Assembly: GCA_003212885.1 (NCBI GenBank)
Contig: QCOP01000008.1
Location: 1 to 40,519, forward strand
Origin: Prochlorococcus sp. AG-432-D11
GTDB lineage: Bacteria; Cyanobacteriota; Cyanobacteriia; PCC-6307; Cyanobiaceae
DNA: 40,519 bases
Direction of reading: 5' to 3'
Below are positions 15,253 through 23,791 of this stretch, piece by piece. How positions within the stretch are numbered: position 1 is the stretch's first letter; each line of letters starts with the position of its first letter. Under the pieces are notes generated by a model, which worked only from the letters and a program-made list of their open reading frames with translations, was not told the DNA's origin and made no database searches. The position numbers and the translations under genes were made by a program.

Positions 15253-16067
15253 ATAATAAGAAACCTGGAACTATTTATCTTGTTGGGGCAGGACCTGGTG
15301 ATTCAGAGTTATTAACTTTAAAAGCACATCGCTTAATAAAAGAATGTGATGTGATTATTTATGACTCCTTGATATCTCAAGAAGTTTTAAATATGTCAAA
15401 AAAAAATTGTCAATTATATTTAGTAGGGAAAAGGCGAGGTTATCATTCTGTTCCTCAATCAGAAATTAACTCCTTATTATTGGAAATGGCTCATCGATAT
15501 GGTTCTATTGTTCGCTTGAAAGGTGGAGATCCATTTTTATTTGGAAGAGGTGCAGAAGAAGCTGCCTTTTTAGAAAGAAAAGGTATTAATGTTGAGGTTG
15601 TACCAGGAATTACCTCCGGTATTGCAGCTCCTGCATATGCTGGCATACCAGTGACTCATCGTAAAGCTGGTTCTTCGATTACATTTGTTACTGGTCATGA
15701 GAGCTTTGGTAAGAATAAAGCATCTGTAAATTGGGAATTGCTTGCTAAAGCAACTGATGGATTAGTTATCTATATGGGGCTACACAACATTGTTAACATC
15801 GTGAATGGATTGATTAAAGGTGGAATGAATCCTTTGACTCCTGTAGCGGTAATCCAACAAGGAACTGTCATTGGACAAAATGTAAAAAAAACTAATATAG
15901 ATAAGTTGGTTTCTACTGTAAAAAAATATGGTTTTGTCTCTCCTTCAATAATTATTATAGGGAAAGTAGTGGACTTTCAGGTTGAATCATGTGCACCACC
16001 TTTAGCAAATCAAACTATGCCAATTGCATTTAAAACTGAGGACTTGGTTAAAGCTACAGCAAATTGA
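15249..16067 (+). CDS. cobA: Uroporphyrinogen-III C-methyltransferase
   Basis: 272 residues, SUMT family. Transfers two methyl groups from S-adenosylmethionine to uroporphyrinogen III to give precorrin-2, the branch point to siroheme and cobalamin. All signature segments are present: YLVGAGPGDSELLTLKAHR at the N-terminus (SAM loop), RLKGGDPFLFGRGAEEAAFL in the middle, and VEVVPGITSGIAAPAYAGIP. It is a stand-alone methyltransferase without the CysG dehydrogenase/chelatase domain, which explains the separate CbiX-like partner encoded just upstream. Cytoplasmic. The start codon overlaps the upstream stop. Ten bases separate it from the convergent gene, with no obvious terminator. Confidence 0.95.
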   Translation: MNNKKPGTIYLVGAGPGDSELLTLKAHRLIKECDVIIYDSLISQEVLNMSKKNCQLYLVGKRRGYHSVPQSEINSLLLEMAHRYGSIVRLKGGDPFLFGRGAEEAAFLERKGINVEVVPGITSGIAAPAYAGIPVTHRKAGSSITFVTGHESFGKNKASVNWELLAKATDGLVIYMGLHNIVNIVNGLIKGGMNPLTPVAVIQQGTVIGQNVKKTNIDKLVSTVKKYGFVSPSIIIIGKVVDFQVESCAPPLANQTMPIAFKTEDLVKATAN

Positions 16068-16077
16068 TTAACTCTTT

Positions 16078-16386
16078 TTATGAATACTGGTTTTGGTACA
16101 TCTCATCTACTTCTATCATTTCTAAATCATTGTTATGGCTAGAACATTTGTACATTAAATTGATAACTCTATTGACATCAATATTTCTGTCTGCAACATC
16201 TTGCCAAAGACGATTAACTAATTCTTCATCACTTACAATAAATTGAGCTTGAACTAAATCACGCACAAGGGCAAAAACTGCTTGGCGATCATTTCGGATC
16301 CTTGATTCTTCTTCCCTAAACTTTGTTTCAATGGAGGAGGGCACTTGGGATTTATGTAAAACCACTTTAGTTGCGCGATATATCAA
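16078..16386 (-). CDS. Conserved cyanobacterial hypothetical protein, 102 aa
   Basis: Soluble, helical, charged protein. The central part (EESRIRNDRQAVFALVRDLV, QAQFIVSDEELVNRLWQDVA) has even codon quality and looks conserved. The C-terminus is Asn/Asp/Met rich (IEVDEMYQNQYS). No domain name can be assigned from memory. Convergent with cobA, ten bases apart. ATG start at 16386; the promoter should lie in the AT-rich gap to 16659. The + strand ORF 16064-16246 is its shadow. Confidence 0.7.
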   Translation of the reverse strand: MIYRATKVVLHKSQVPSSIETKFREEESRIRNDRQAVFALVRDLVQAQFIVSDEELVNRLWQDVADRNIDVNRVINLMYKCSSHNNDLEMIEVDEMYQNQYS

Positions 16387-16659
16387 TTATTCTTTCAAAA
16401 GTTCTTTCATTTGCCATGAGTATTTATTTTGGTTTCCAATCTAAAGATGGGTTTGAATTTTTTGGAACTTTGTGAATGTATTTCTTTGGATTAAATTATA
16501 TGATGATAGAAAATTCTAAGTAAATTTTTTTGATTTATAAGAACTTTAAGATGAAATTCAATCTAAGATTATCTATGCTTATTTTTTAAAGAAGGTTTTA
16601 TAAGATTGTTTATTTTGTGGAAAACTAAAATATTTAATTATATTAGTTACTTCATTAAA

Positions 16660-17055
16660 CTAAAAGCTCTTCCATAAAGACATATCTGATTGACCTGATG
16701 ACCTTTGCATCCAAGCTATCTTCCAGATGCCATCGATTTTTCTAAAAATTGATGTTACTGTTGGCAAATCATTATTGGGTGTACCTTTATATGTGAATTT
16801 TGACCCAAGTGTAAAAACACATATAGCAGCATTTTCACAAAAAAGATTAAGCCTATGGACCATAGTAATTTCAGCACTTTCTAATACTAAGTCTCCAGAA
16901 GACCACATCTCTTCAAATCCTTTTGCGTCTATTGGATTACCACTTGGCCTTATAAATAAAAAATCTGAAGTTGAGTTATCTATGAAGAATGAACCCATTC
17001 TCTCAGATGATGCGAATGCCTCAAGTATTGAAAGTATGGTATCTTTATCAGACAT
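16660..17055 (-). CDS. NTF2-like (SnoaL/DUF3804-type) protein, 131 aa
   Basis: The fold pattern is that of the nuclear transport factor 2-like cone: an N-terminal helix (DKDTILSILEAFASSERM), SGNPIDAKGFEEMWSSGDL, then strands (AEITMVHRLNLFCENAAICV FTLGSKFTYKG) and the closing strand/turn IWKIAWMQRSSGQSD. Such small cytoplasmic proteins bind or transform small molecules; the ligand is unknown. The family is common in Prochlorococcus. Start ATG. Monocistronic, with ~270 bases of AT-rich non-coding DNA on each side. Confidence 0.8.
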   Translation of the reverse strand: MSDKDTILSILEAFASSERMGSFFIDNSTSDFLFIRPSGNPIDAKGFEEMWSSGDLVLESAEITMVHRLNLFCENAAICVFTLGSKFTYKGTPNNDLPTVTSIFRKIDGIWKIAWMQRSSGQSDMSLWKSF

Positions 17056-17331
17056 TAAGTTAGAAGTTTCTTAGTATATTAATTATTACATATTTTTCAA
17101 TAATTTTCTATGTTAAATGCATTGTTTTAGATTCTTTTGATAAAAATACACTTATTTAAAATAAGAAATTCCTCTCTTAGGTCGCTTTTAACTCTTCTAC
17201 ATTCATTCTTTTGCGTAGTAAGATTATTCTCACCGAAATTAGCCTAAAGATTTCTTTATGAATTGTTGGAAGCTAAAAACAGCTATATTAAATTAATTTA
17301 ATCATTTACGAGAAGATGCATTTTAAGTTTT

Positions 17332-17703
17332 TTAAGCAACTTTTTCTTCTTCTTCAGTAATCGCTTCAATCAGCTCTGGACTAAATGAGGCAAGCTCATC
17401 ATCATCTTCAACGGAGGCTTTAACATCTGGGGCTACTTGTTGAACAGCTTTTAAAGTCTCTACATTTATTGGATCTGCATCCGAAGAAGTTGACTTATTA
17501 GAATCAAAGGGGCGCGAATACTTAGCTAAAATTCCTACTAGACTCCTTAGAGATGCAACTAGGTCCTTGCATATTTCATATAATTTCTTGAGCTCGTCTG
17601 TAATCACCTGTTGGGAGTCTTCTTTAACTAAGTATGTAGTAAGAGTCCAGCCAGTGATCCCAAAAATAAATATGGAGAAAGATACAGTAATCAGAGGAAA
17701 CAT
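17332..17703 (-). CDS. Membrane-anchored coiled-coil protein with acidic tail, 123 aa
   Basis: An N-terminal membrane helix (LITVSFSIFIFGITGWTLTTYL) is followed by a likely coiled coil (DSQQVITDELKKLYEICKDL) and then a Ser/Asp/Glu-rich disordered C-terminus ending EAITEEEEKVA. The topology suggests a protein anchored in the plasma or thylakoid membrane, exposing a long acidic tail. No named family recognised; well-formed start and composition support a real gene. It lies between two non-coding gaps. Confidence 0.7.
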   Translation of the reverse strand: MFPLITVSFSIFIFGITGWTLTTYLVKEDSQQVITDELKKLYEICKDLVASLRSLVGILAKYSRPFDSNKSTSSDADPINVETLKAVQQVAPDVKASVEDDDELASFSPELIEAITEEEEKVA

Positions 17704-17873
17704 AAAGTTAGATCTATTTTCCTATATATATCTATTCTTGTTAGATATTTCAAGGATCAGTGTATTTTTTCTAGATTTAGAGTCTGATGGACTTAGGGCC
17801 TAATAAAATCTAGTCTCTATACGTTGGGTTTAATGACCTTTAATAGGTTTTGAATTGAGTTGCAGTCTTAGCT

Positions 17874-17999
17874 CTATTTTTGGTTGGAAATTTTTCTTTT
17901 GTTGCTAATAATTCGAACTCCTAGCCATGCCCCACCCCAAAAACAATAGCAGCAGGTAATCCAAGAGTTGGTAGTTTTATGATTTTGTTCGTTGGTCAT
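17874..17999 (-). CDS. Possible small membrane protein, 41 aa
   Basis: Unlisted minus-strand ORF starting at ATG 17999, three bases after the stop of the open frame 18003-18191. It has a polar N-terminus (MTNEQNHKTTNSW), a Cys/Trp/Gly-rich hydrophobic centre (ITCCYCFWGGAWLGVRII) and a basic tail (SNKRKISNQK). A one-base shift inside the centre would give LPAAIVFGVGHG, an equally hydrophobic string, so a frameshift cannot be excluded. Family unknown. Confidence 0.4.
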   Translation of the reverse strand: MTNEQNHKTTNSWITCCYCFWGGAWLGVRIISNKRKISNQK

Positions 18000-18002
18000 G
18001 AA

Positions 18003-18191
18003 CTATATAGAACCATGTAATTCACGCTTATAGGCAACACTCTTTTCAGAAACAAAATTTTTTAGCTCTAGTGTAGGCACAACCTTCTTGGCATATTCTG
18101 CAACGCCATTTAATTCACTAAGGACTTTAGGGCCTTTATTTATAAGATCTTCTTTGTTGTCCAAAGGTCCTAGGAATCTAAAATGATCTGT
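18003..18191 (-). pseudogene. Start-less open frame with coding character
   Basis: Between a TAA (18192-18194, minus strand) and a TAG at 18003-18005 there are 62 open codons with convincing protein character (LGPLDNKEDLINKGPKVLSE, NGVAEYAKKVVPTLELKNF, VSEKSVAYKRELHGSI) but no ATG or GTG near the front. The first usable start is TTG at 18164, giving 53 residues. It is either a gene with a rare start or the 3' remnant of a longer gene truncated upstream. It ends three bases before the 41-residue ORF, as in a former operon. Confidence 0.4.
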
Positions 18192-18484
18192 TTATGCGTA
18201 GGTTCTGGAGTTATCCTTTAGTCCCTTGCAATTAAACTTTCCATGAATTTGTAAATAAGAAGTTGAACATTTTGATTTTAATTGTAAGCAAAGAGTATTT
18301 ATGGAAGTTGATGTAGATTTCCTATTGGATTAAACTGACTAAAAGTAAGCATTAGTTAATTGATTTTTGTTTGATTGGAATGATAGATAGGTACTCTTTG
18401 AGAAGAAAAGTATGTAATTTCCTACATTGGTAGTTGGTAAAAATTTGGGCAGTTATAGATTTTAATTTTGTCTCAGTTTTCAAG

Positions 18485-18919
18485 CTAGGCCTCATCGATA
18501 TTTACTGAATCAGTGTCAAATGTACCTCCTTCCCCATAAGCACAAACTTGACCGATGACTCCAAGAATTAGTTCGTCTCCATTCGGATCTTTCCACTCTA
18601 AATCATTGTTCTTGAACTCATTAAATTCCTGGTATCCGACTGCAATATCTCTGAAAGAGGTTTCTGCACAATCAATATCCATTGTATATAGAATGTTTTG
18701 GGTAATATTGCTAGAGCCTTTGGGGATAAATTTACTGAAAATTCTTATAGAACCATCTTGGTTTTTCTTGACATTATTTTTATCCCATAATTGTTCTCCA
18801 TATTGGTTCTTAGGAACAGGAATCCAATCAGAAGTTAAAGCATCTGTTATTAATGGATAGGAAAGGGCTAGCAATACTAGAAAAGTTGTCACAAATTTTC
18901 TAATAATTATAAGATTCAT
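18485..18919 (-). CDS. Exported surface-adhesin-E-like protein, 144 aa
   Basis: The N-terminal signal peptide (IIIRKFVTTFLVLLALSYPL, cleavage near TDA-LTS) directs export. The mature part (SDWIPVPKNQYGEQLWDKNN, GSIRIFSKFIPKG, TMDIDCAETSFRD, GVIGQVCAYGEGG) has the pattern of the small Adhesin_E-like domain. That pattern is W-x-P-V early, a D-x-N-N/SIR motif, and two Cys that can form one disulphide. Members are periplasmic or surface proteins of unknown exact role; the surface-adhesin name comes from Haemophilus. ATG start; monocistronic. Confidence 0.65.
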   Translation of the reverse strand: MNLIIIRKFVTTFLVLLALSYPLITDALTSDWIPVPKNQYGEQLWDKNNVKKNQDGSIRIFSKFIPKGSSNITQNILYTMDIDCAETSFRDIAVGYQEFNEFKNNDLEWKDPNGDELILGVIGQVCAYGEGGTFDTDSVNIDEA

Positions 18920-19188
18920 TAGATGGGAATAGTACCTTTGATATCCACTCTACTTAATCAACTACATTCCAAGTTCTAGTCTAAGAATTTCGCATTTGCA
19001 TGTAACTATTAAGTCTGTTTTATAGAGGCTCTTCCTAATGGACAGAAAACAAAATCAATAGAAAAATAATATATTCGATCATTAGTTAGCATAAATTAAT
19101 ATTTTTATAACAATTTGTACTTTTGGAAGAGTTAAATGATTTCTGAATAAAAAGAAGCTTGAAAAAAATAATGTTAACATATACACGG

Positions 19189-19587
19189 TTACATAAGTCT
19201 GTAGCAATTTGTAAGTATCTGAGAATCTGAGTTGAAAAGTTGTAACCATTCTCCCTCGCTATTTTTGTATTCGAATCGATGGAATGATTGAGTTGGATCT
19301 TCTCTATTAATAGAGACAACATCTCTAGTATCATAAGACTCTAAATTGTTTTTAATAAAGATAAATTTAGTCTTTGTGGTTTTTAAAATAAGTGATTCAG
19401 TTATAGTTTCTGATGGATGATCTAGATCAGAATAAGTGACTAATCCTTCATTCTTTTTTGGGTTTGCAATAAATGTTATGGGCGAATAACTATTAAAAAT
19501 TTTGATTTCACAACTTATTTTAACAAGATTGTTTGACGAACATGAAGTGATGAGTAGGTATAATGGCAAAATTAGTAGTCTTTTCAT
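19189..19587 (-). CDS. Small lipoprotein, 132 aa
   Basis: The leader MKRLLILPLYLLITSC ends in a lipobox (LITS-C), so the protein should be lipid-anchored after signal peptidase II cleavage at Cys16. The mature part is beta-rich (VKISCEIKIFNSYSPITFIA, GLVTYSDLDHPSETI, FHRFEYKNSEGEWLQLFNS) with two further Cys, likely a disulphide. No named domain recognised. It ends close to AT-rich DNA; the overlapping ORF 19086-19334 is in another frame and looks like a shadow. Confidence 0.7.
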   Translation of the reverse strand: MKRLLILPLYLLITSCSSNNLVKISCEIKIFNSYSPITFIANPKKNEGLVTYSDLDHPSETITESLILKTTKTKFIFIKNNLESYDTRDVVSINREDPTQSFHRFEYKNSEGEWLQLFNSDSQILTNCYRLM

Positions 19588-19630
19588 AATTCGCTAAATT
19601 CTGTGGCAGTATTATTAGTAATTGACATCA

Positions 19631-19801
19631 TTATTGAATGCTAAACTTTACAAGTGTTCTTTGGAAGATCTTAACCCAATTGCCTTTAAGGTTTCTCGCT
19701 AGTTCTTCTGACCATTGAGAAATAAATTTATTTGTAATGTTTGATATATAAAAAAGTTGTACAATTGTTTTTGGATAAATTGGCTCATTAAATATATTCA
19801 T
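19631..19801 (-). CDS. Possible small protein, 56 aa
   Basis: The track ORF (from 19852) overlaps the 32-residue gene at 19806-19904. The internal ATG at 19801 (MNIFNEPIYPKTIVQL) starts four bases after that gene's stop and is the more natural start. The product is basic with a Trp-containing helical second half (QWSEELARNLKGNWVKIFQR). No family recognised. Moderate doubt that it is translated. Confidence 0.4.
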   Translation of the reverse strand: MNIFNEPIYPKTIVQLFYISNITNKFISQWSEELARNLKGNWVKIFQRTLVKFSIQ

Positions 19802-19805
19802 TGCT

Positions 19806-19904
19806 TTAGGCTTTAAGAGCTGAAAACACCAATCCTCCAAAAGTTGATGCAAGTAGTAGAAAGACCATAACTAGGATAATTATTTTGGTAAAACTTTTTG
19901 GCAT
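19806..19904 (-). CDS. Tiny single-helix membrane protein, 32 aa
   Basis: ATG ORF below the track cut-off. A short basic N-terminus (MPKSFTK) is followed by one continuous hydrophobic helix (IIILVMVFLLLASTFGGLVF) and the end SALKA. The size and shape resemble the accessory subunits of photosynthetic complexes and other tiny cyanobacterial membrane proteins, but it matches none that I know. It heads a possible two-gene unit with the 56-residue ORF. Confidence 0.55.
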   Translation of the reverse strand: MPKSFTKIIILVMVFLLLASTFGGLVFSALKA

Positions 19905-20156
19905 TTATGGTAATGAAGAAAAATCTGTTTATATTTTAATCATAAGACTTTTTGAATAATGGCTTGACCAAGATAAATTTTAGACTTTATTAATTTTATA
20001 TTTTTAGGTTTATCTTGTAATCCAAGCTATTTTATAAACATCTACATAATGCTCCTCTACTTTGATTGCTAGAAACCTTTTGTTTTGATTTGTCCTAGCT
20101 GGTGTTTATGTGGAAACTGAATTACGATGTATATACTGTATATTTGTCTACGGCTT

Positions 20157-20345
20157 ATGAGACAATCTAAAATAAATGTATACTTCATAGTGGGTTTGAT
20201 GCTCACATTTTTTATTATGGATTCACTTAATCGTCTCTCTGCTTCTCCTTCTTTTTATCAACTTGTTTAAATAATTTCTGATAGTGAGATGGCTAAATTA
20301 AAACTTCAACAACATCAAGAAGAACTTGATTCAGCATTTAAGTAA
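20157..20345 (+). pseudogene. Small exported-protein gene split by an in-frame TAA
   Basis: ATG 20157 opens a frame with a signal-peptide-like start (INVYFIVGLMLTFFIMDSL, then NRLSASPSFYQLV) that meets a TAA at 20268-20270. The same frame continues for 24 more sense codons with an even, helical composition (SDSEMAKLKLQQHQEELDSA) to a second TAA. I read it as one ~62-residue exported protein broken by a nonsense mutation. The second part could be made alone from ATG 20289 (18 residues). Confidence 0.4.
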
Positions 20346-21007
20346 TGAAGAGGACTAGATGATGTGTATCATCTGAAATACAACATCTACTTGTGAGAGA
20401 GATTTTTATCAAGGTCGAGATACAGGACCTTGCTAGATTTAAACGTAACCCCGTTAAAGAGACTTTGTAGAAGCCTCTTTATGTGATCAAGGAAACTACT
20501 CAGAAACTAGACACGTAGTCTCTATTTGTCGGCAGAAAAAACCTGATGACTTAGGGCTTTATTAGAAGAACTCACTTTTTTTGATTAAGAGTAAGTTGAT
20601 AATCAGCTAATTAGAAACTAAGTATTTCGCCTAAAGCCTAAATTTGAAATCTTTTGCTACGTTCGTCCTCCTGTTAGGGATGTATTTAGTGGCAGCAGAG
20701 AATGGGATTGCTATTTTGGAGTAATGTTAAGAACACTCTCAGTCTAATCCTATGTTATCTTCCCAGAGCTTAGCGTTTTTATAGGACCCAGTTGATATCG
20801 ACTACTCAAGGAAACAAATACCATGATCAGTTAATTTAAATACCAATAGTGCTTGTAGAAAGGATTAGGCGAAATGTTTACATAATGCTCAATTAATGGC
20901 TTTCTAAAAACTTCGTAGATTGGAGCTGAAACCAAAACATCAATAGTAAGAGTTTATTGAGCATAGATACTTTTCGGCTCTGCAAGGAAAGGGTATACTA
21001 ATTTTTA
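20346..21007. other. Decayed region without intact genes
   Basis: No complete ORF. Two short coding-like strings occur in the same + frame but are separated by four stops: 20377-20436 (CERDFYQGRDTGPC) and 20458-20565 (FVEASLCDQGNYSETRHVV, ICRQKKPDDLGLY). This suggests an old Cys-containing protein gene. A stem-loop (AAAGAG-A-CTT ... AAG-C-CTCTTT) lies at 20456-20480. The rest is featureless. Confidence 0.4.
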
Positions 21008-21799
21008 TTATTTAACTCCAAACGTAACGCCCATAACTGCAGTGATGTCTTTTTTGATCGTGCTTGTATCGTAAGATCCCCAACTACTTACGCGTGTTGA
21101 ATTAGGGACTGTGATTTGAAAAACACCAGTATTTACTTTTTTGACATTTCCAAGCTCTGAGCCTGTTTGTCTAACAATTGCTTTAGCACGAATCCGAGCA
21201 TCTTTAGTAGCTTTAGCCAGCATATCTATTCGTTTTTCAGCAAGTTTTGTATAAGTAAATTTAGGACTATTAGATTTTATAAGTATTCCTTTCCCAAGCA
21301 ATGCACCAATTGCTCTATGCGTTTTATTAATATTATGGACGTCTGTGCTTTCAACTTCTATTAATTGGCTCGTTAACCAAAATGTAGAAATAATTGCTCC
21401 TGTTTTATTATTTTTAGTGATATTTTTTGACGTAGTAGCAGGCCCTAGTTCTCTAGTTTGGTAGTCATTTGTTTGAACGCCATAGCTATCAAGGAAGTCA
21501 AGAGTTACTTGAATAGACTTTATGTGTTTTTTATAGGAATCAATTTGTGTAGATCCTTTGGTCTGGATAGTGATATCCCAATGAGCCATATCACTTTCAA
21601 TACGCTCTGTACTAGCACCTGTAACCGTGATTGTGTCTTGAGCTGGCCTTAATCCATAAACTAAGATTTTAGAAGCGCTAGTGAATCCGATAAGCCCTCC
21701 AATTGAGAGTACTGACATTGCAAAAACAAGTGGAGGTGTTCTACGAAAAATTTGAATACAGTGATTAGAAAAGGATGAAAAAAATGAAATAGATTTCAT
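21008..21799 (-). CDS. SIMPL-domain (DUF541) membrane-anchored protein
   Basis: 263 residues. An N-terminal membrane anchor (LVFAMSVLSIGGLIGFTSAS) is followed by the SIMPL/DUF541 domain. Recognisable segments are DTITVTGASTERIESDMAHW near the start, the middle SQLIEVESTDVHNINKTHRA, and the characteristic closing AEKRIDMLAKATKDARIRAK AIVRQTG. The family forms periplasmic ring-like oligomers in other bacteria, with poorly defined function; some members are linked to envelope or oxidative stress. ATG start. Single gene between non-coding regions. Confidence 0.88.
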   Translation of the reverse strand: MKSISFFSSFSNHCIQIFRRTPPLVFAMSVLSIGGLIGFTSASKILVYGLRPAQDTITVTGASTERIESDMAHWDITIQTKGSTQIDSYKKHIKSIQVTLDFLDSYGVQTNDYQTRELGPATTSKNITKNNKTGAIISTFWLTSQLIEVESTDVHNINKTHRAIGALLGKGILIKSNSPKFTYTKLAEKRIDMLAKATKDARIRAKAIVRQTGSELGNVKKVNTGVFQITVPNSTRVSSWGSYDTSTIKKDITAVMGVTFGVK

Positions 21800-22160
21800 A
21801 GGAATGACTTTGAGGTGGAGAGGAGGAAGGGAAAAGTGAAATTAAATTGTGTTTATTAGTCTCGATGGTTGCTCTTTTGAGGCTAAGGAGCTTTTAGCTC
21901 ACTGTGAAAGTACTTATGATGTATGTCACTATTTAAGTAGGTTCCTAATTGTGCCGTACTGCTTGGATGCTTGCAATGGTTAAGAATAATTTATTGATGC
22001 CACATGGACGATCTCATTAACGCTCTCAAACATATTAAGACTTTTTCGTTTAATTAATTCTCTTAAGAAAGAGAACTTCTTGAAATGATTGGAAAAATTT
22101 TTTATTAAGCTTGGTAGCAGCATTCTTATTAAGTTCTCTTAATTTGAAAGATTTTTTTGT
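21800..22160. other. Non-coding gap with a short hairpin
   Basis: No credible ORF. A 7-bp hairpin (TTCTCTT-AAGA-AAGAGAA) lies at 22058-22075 and a related string (AAGTTCTCTTAA) recurs near 22133. The promoter of the SIMPL gene should be at the left end. Nothing else was seen. Confidence 0.4.
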
Positions 22161-22925
22161 TTAAGGTCTTTTTAGGTTTCTAATCAGTTGAGGAGTACTG
22201 TTTGGAAGAACTTTGATGGCAAAAAAGTCGTCTTCTTTTGGCGTACCTTTTGCCCACTTCATATAATTGGAAGGGCTTAAAGAATTAATTATTGAACAAT
22301 TTTCATCCGCTATTTGTTGAGTCAACATTTTCCTTTCGATACTTTTCCATTTTTTAGAGTGCTGATCCCCTAAAGAAGTTTTAATCTTAATCCATTTCCC
22401 GGTTCGATCTAGACAATCAATGATTACTACAGATTTGTCTTGATAAACCCCAGCGATTATTTCTTTTTCCCCTGGAACATATTTAGTTTGAGCAGGTGTT
22501 GTAGTGCAGGTTTTTGGACCAGAATCATTTTCAACACATGTTGTTGTAGCTGAGCCAATAGTTTTTTGATATCCCGGAGTCCCTGCAACTGCCTCTTGAT
22601 ACCATCTTTTGACATATTGGTATTGAATATATCGACCATATAAGTTTCGAACTTTTACTTTATTAACATTATTGTGGTCGACGTAATAAATGGAATTGTC
22701 TGAGCGATCTTCCCAAGCTCTCCACCCTTTAATTGGAGGCCTCCCAAGAAAATCTACTGATTCGATTTTTATTACTGGCTCGGTGTATGCGCGTATACAA
22801 CCTTGGAAGTCGATAGCTGCTAAGCATGCTTTATGAACTTTTGGATCAATTTCAGCTGCATTGAGACTTCTTCCAGAAGACGAAGAAAGAAAAAGTATCA
22901 ACGGAGCAAGTATTAAGCGGCGCAT
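22161..22925 (-). CDS. Exported hypothetical protein, 254 aa
   Basis: The signal peptide MRRLILAPLILFLSSSSGRS directs secretion (cleavage near LNA-AEI). The mature part begins with a Cys pair motif (KACLAAIDFQGCIRAY). It has a Tyr/Arg-rich central region (VRNLYGRYIQYQYVKRWYQE), a Thr/Cys insert (TTTCVENDSGPKTCTTT) and further Cys (IIDCLDRTGKW, ADENCSIINSL). The paired cysteines suggest disulphides in the periplasm. I do not recognise a Pfam domain, though the KACxxAxDFxGC opening recurs in picocyanobacterial exported proteins as far as I recall. ATG start. Confidence 0.65.
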   Translation of the reverse strand: MRRLILAPLILFLSSSSGRSLNAAEIDPKVHKACLAAIDFQGCIRAYTEPVIKIESVDFLGRPPIKGWRAWEDRSDNSIYYVDHNNVNKVKVRNLYGRYIQYQYVKRWYQEAVAGTPGYQKTIGSATTTCVENDSGPKTCTTTPAQTKYVPGEKEIIAGVYQDKSVVIIDCLDRTGKWIKIKTSLGDQHSKKWKSIERKMLTQQIADENCSIINSLSPSNYMKWAKGTPKEDDFFAIKVLPNSTPQLIRNLKRP

Positions 22926-23182
22926 AAGAGAAAATGTCGAAGGCGCAGAACCTGTTTATTGTTCAGTTAGAATAGAGCATTATTTATATTAAATGAACAT
23001 TAGTGAAATGTCCTGAAAGATGGAACTTCAATACCTGTGACAAAAAGTTTATGACTCCTGTTTCTGCAGAAAACCAAAAAATCTATACTGCTTTCTATCG
23101 ATTTTGAAACAATGACTCTTGGACCTATAAATTGGGCATAAGTTTGAAATAATAGATGTTTCTTGGACCATTGCTTAGCTTG

Positions 23183-23329
23183 TTGAATTTTCAAAATCTT
23201 TCTCCAATTGATCAACTTGTAGTTTTTATGGTTTTTCTTGGAGTGCTTTTTCTTTTTTTGGTGATTTACCTTGATAACAGCAAAGACTTTGCTTTAAAGA
23301 GAGATTGGCGAGATGAAGATACTAAATAA
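23183..23329 (+). CDS. Small single-helix membrane protein, 48 aa
   Basis: Starts at one of two consecutive TTG codons (23180 or 23183) or at the internal ATG. It has a polar N-terminus (NFQNLSPIDQ), one long hydrophobic helix (LVVFMVFLGVLFLFLVIYLD) and a charged cytoplasmic tail (SKDFALKRDWRDEDTK). The clear helix-plus-charged-tail structure supports a real gene despite the weak start. It overlaps the first 33 bases of the doubtful opposite-strand ORF 23000-23215. Confidence 0.5.
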   Translation: MNFQNLSPIDQLVVFMVFLGVLFLFLVIYLDNSKDFALKRDWRDEDTK

Positions 23330-23791
23330 AGTATTTGGTAATTGTAATTTCTTCTTTATTTGACTCCCTTTTTCAATATATATATATTGAACTTTTTGGT
23401 ATCTGTTCATTTAGCTATTAAACTCCTTTCTAGAAAAAGACGATAATAAAAAATATGCGTGTATAAACAATTTTCTCTGTCGAAATTTTCTCTAATTTCT
23501 TTCAGATTTAGTATCACTTAACTTGCGAAGAATATTTCAATTCAAAGGCTTTATAATAGTAAACATTTTTCGGTAGACGAGCTTCGACTATATATCGTTT
23601 AATAAAAGGTTTAAAGGCCCTAATGAATATCAATAAAACTAAGTGTTGAGTGCAATGTATTCTCTTTCTTTAGAAATGAACTCTAACCGATAAATGGATT
23701 GTCAAAATAGAAAAGGTACAAAGCTTTTATTTTTATGGAACTCCAGTTCAAGCAAAATCTAGGAAACTATAAATAAACCATTTATAGTGTT
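23330..23791. other. AT-rich non-coding region
   Basis: No ORF with coding character on either strand. A short TA repeat (ATATATATATT) lies near 23379. Nothing else was seen. Confidence 0.45.

Noticed and set aside
17771-17813. Inverted repeat CTAGATTT / AAATCTAG
   Set aside because: Eight bases of AT-rich sequence 27 bases apart; expected by chance in such DNA and without a U tract or gene end nearby.
19086-19334. 82-aa ORF at the end of the lipoprotein gene
   Set aside because: Mostly overlaps the lipoprotein in another frame; no motif or leader.
3929-20345. Idea that UAA is recoded (readthrough) in the small broken ORFs
   Set aside because: All clear genes in the window end normally at TAA, TAG or TGA, and TAA is the commonest stop in AT-rich genomes, so simple nonsense mutations or chance are more economical.
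23000-23215. 71-aa minus-strand ORF
   Set aside because: Could be real, but no recognisable feature, and its start overlaps the better-supported + strand membrane ORF at 23183. Left out for lack of support.
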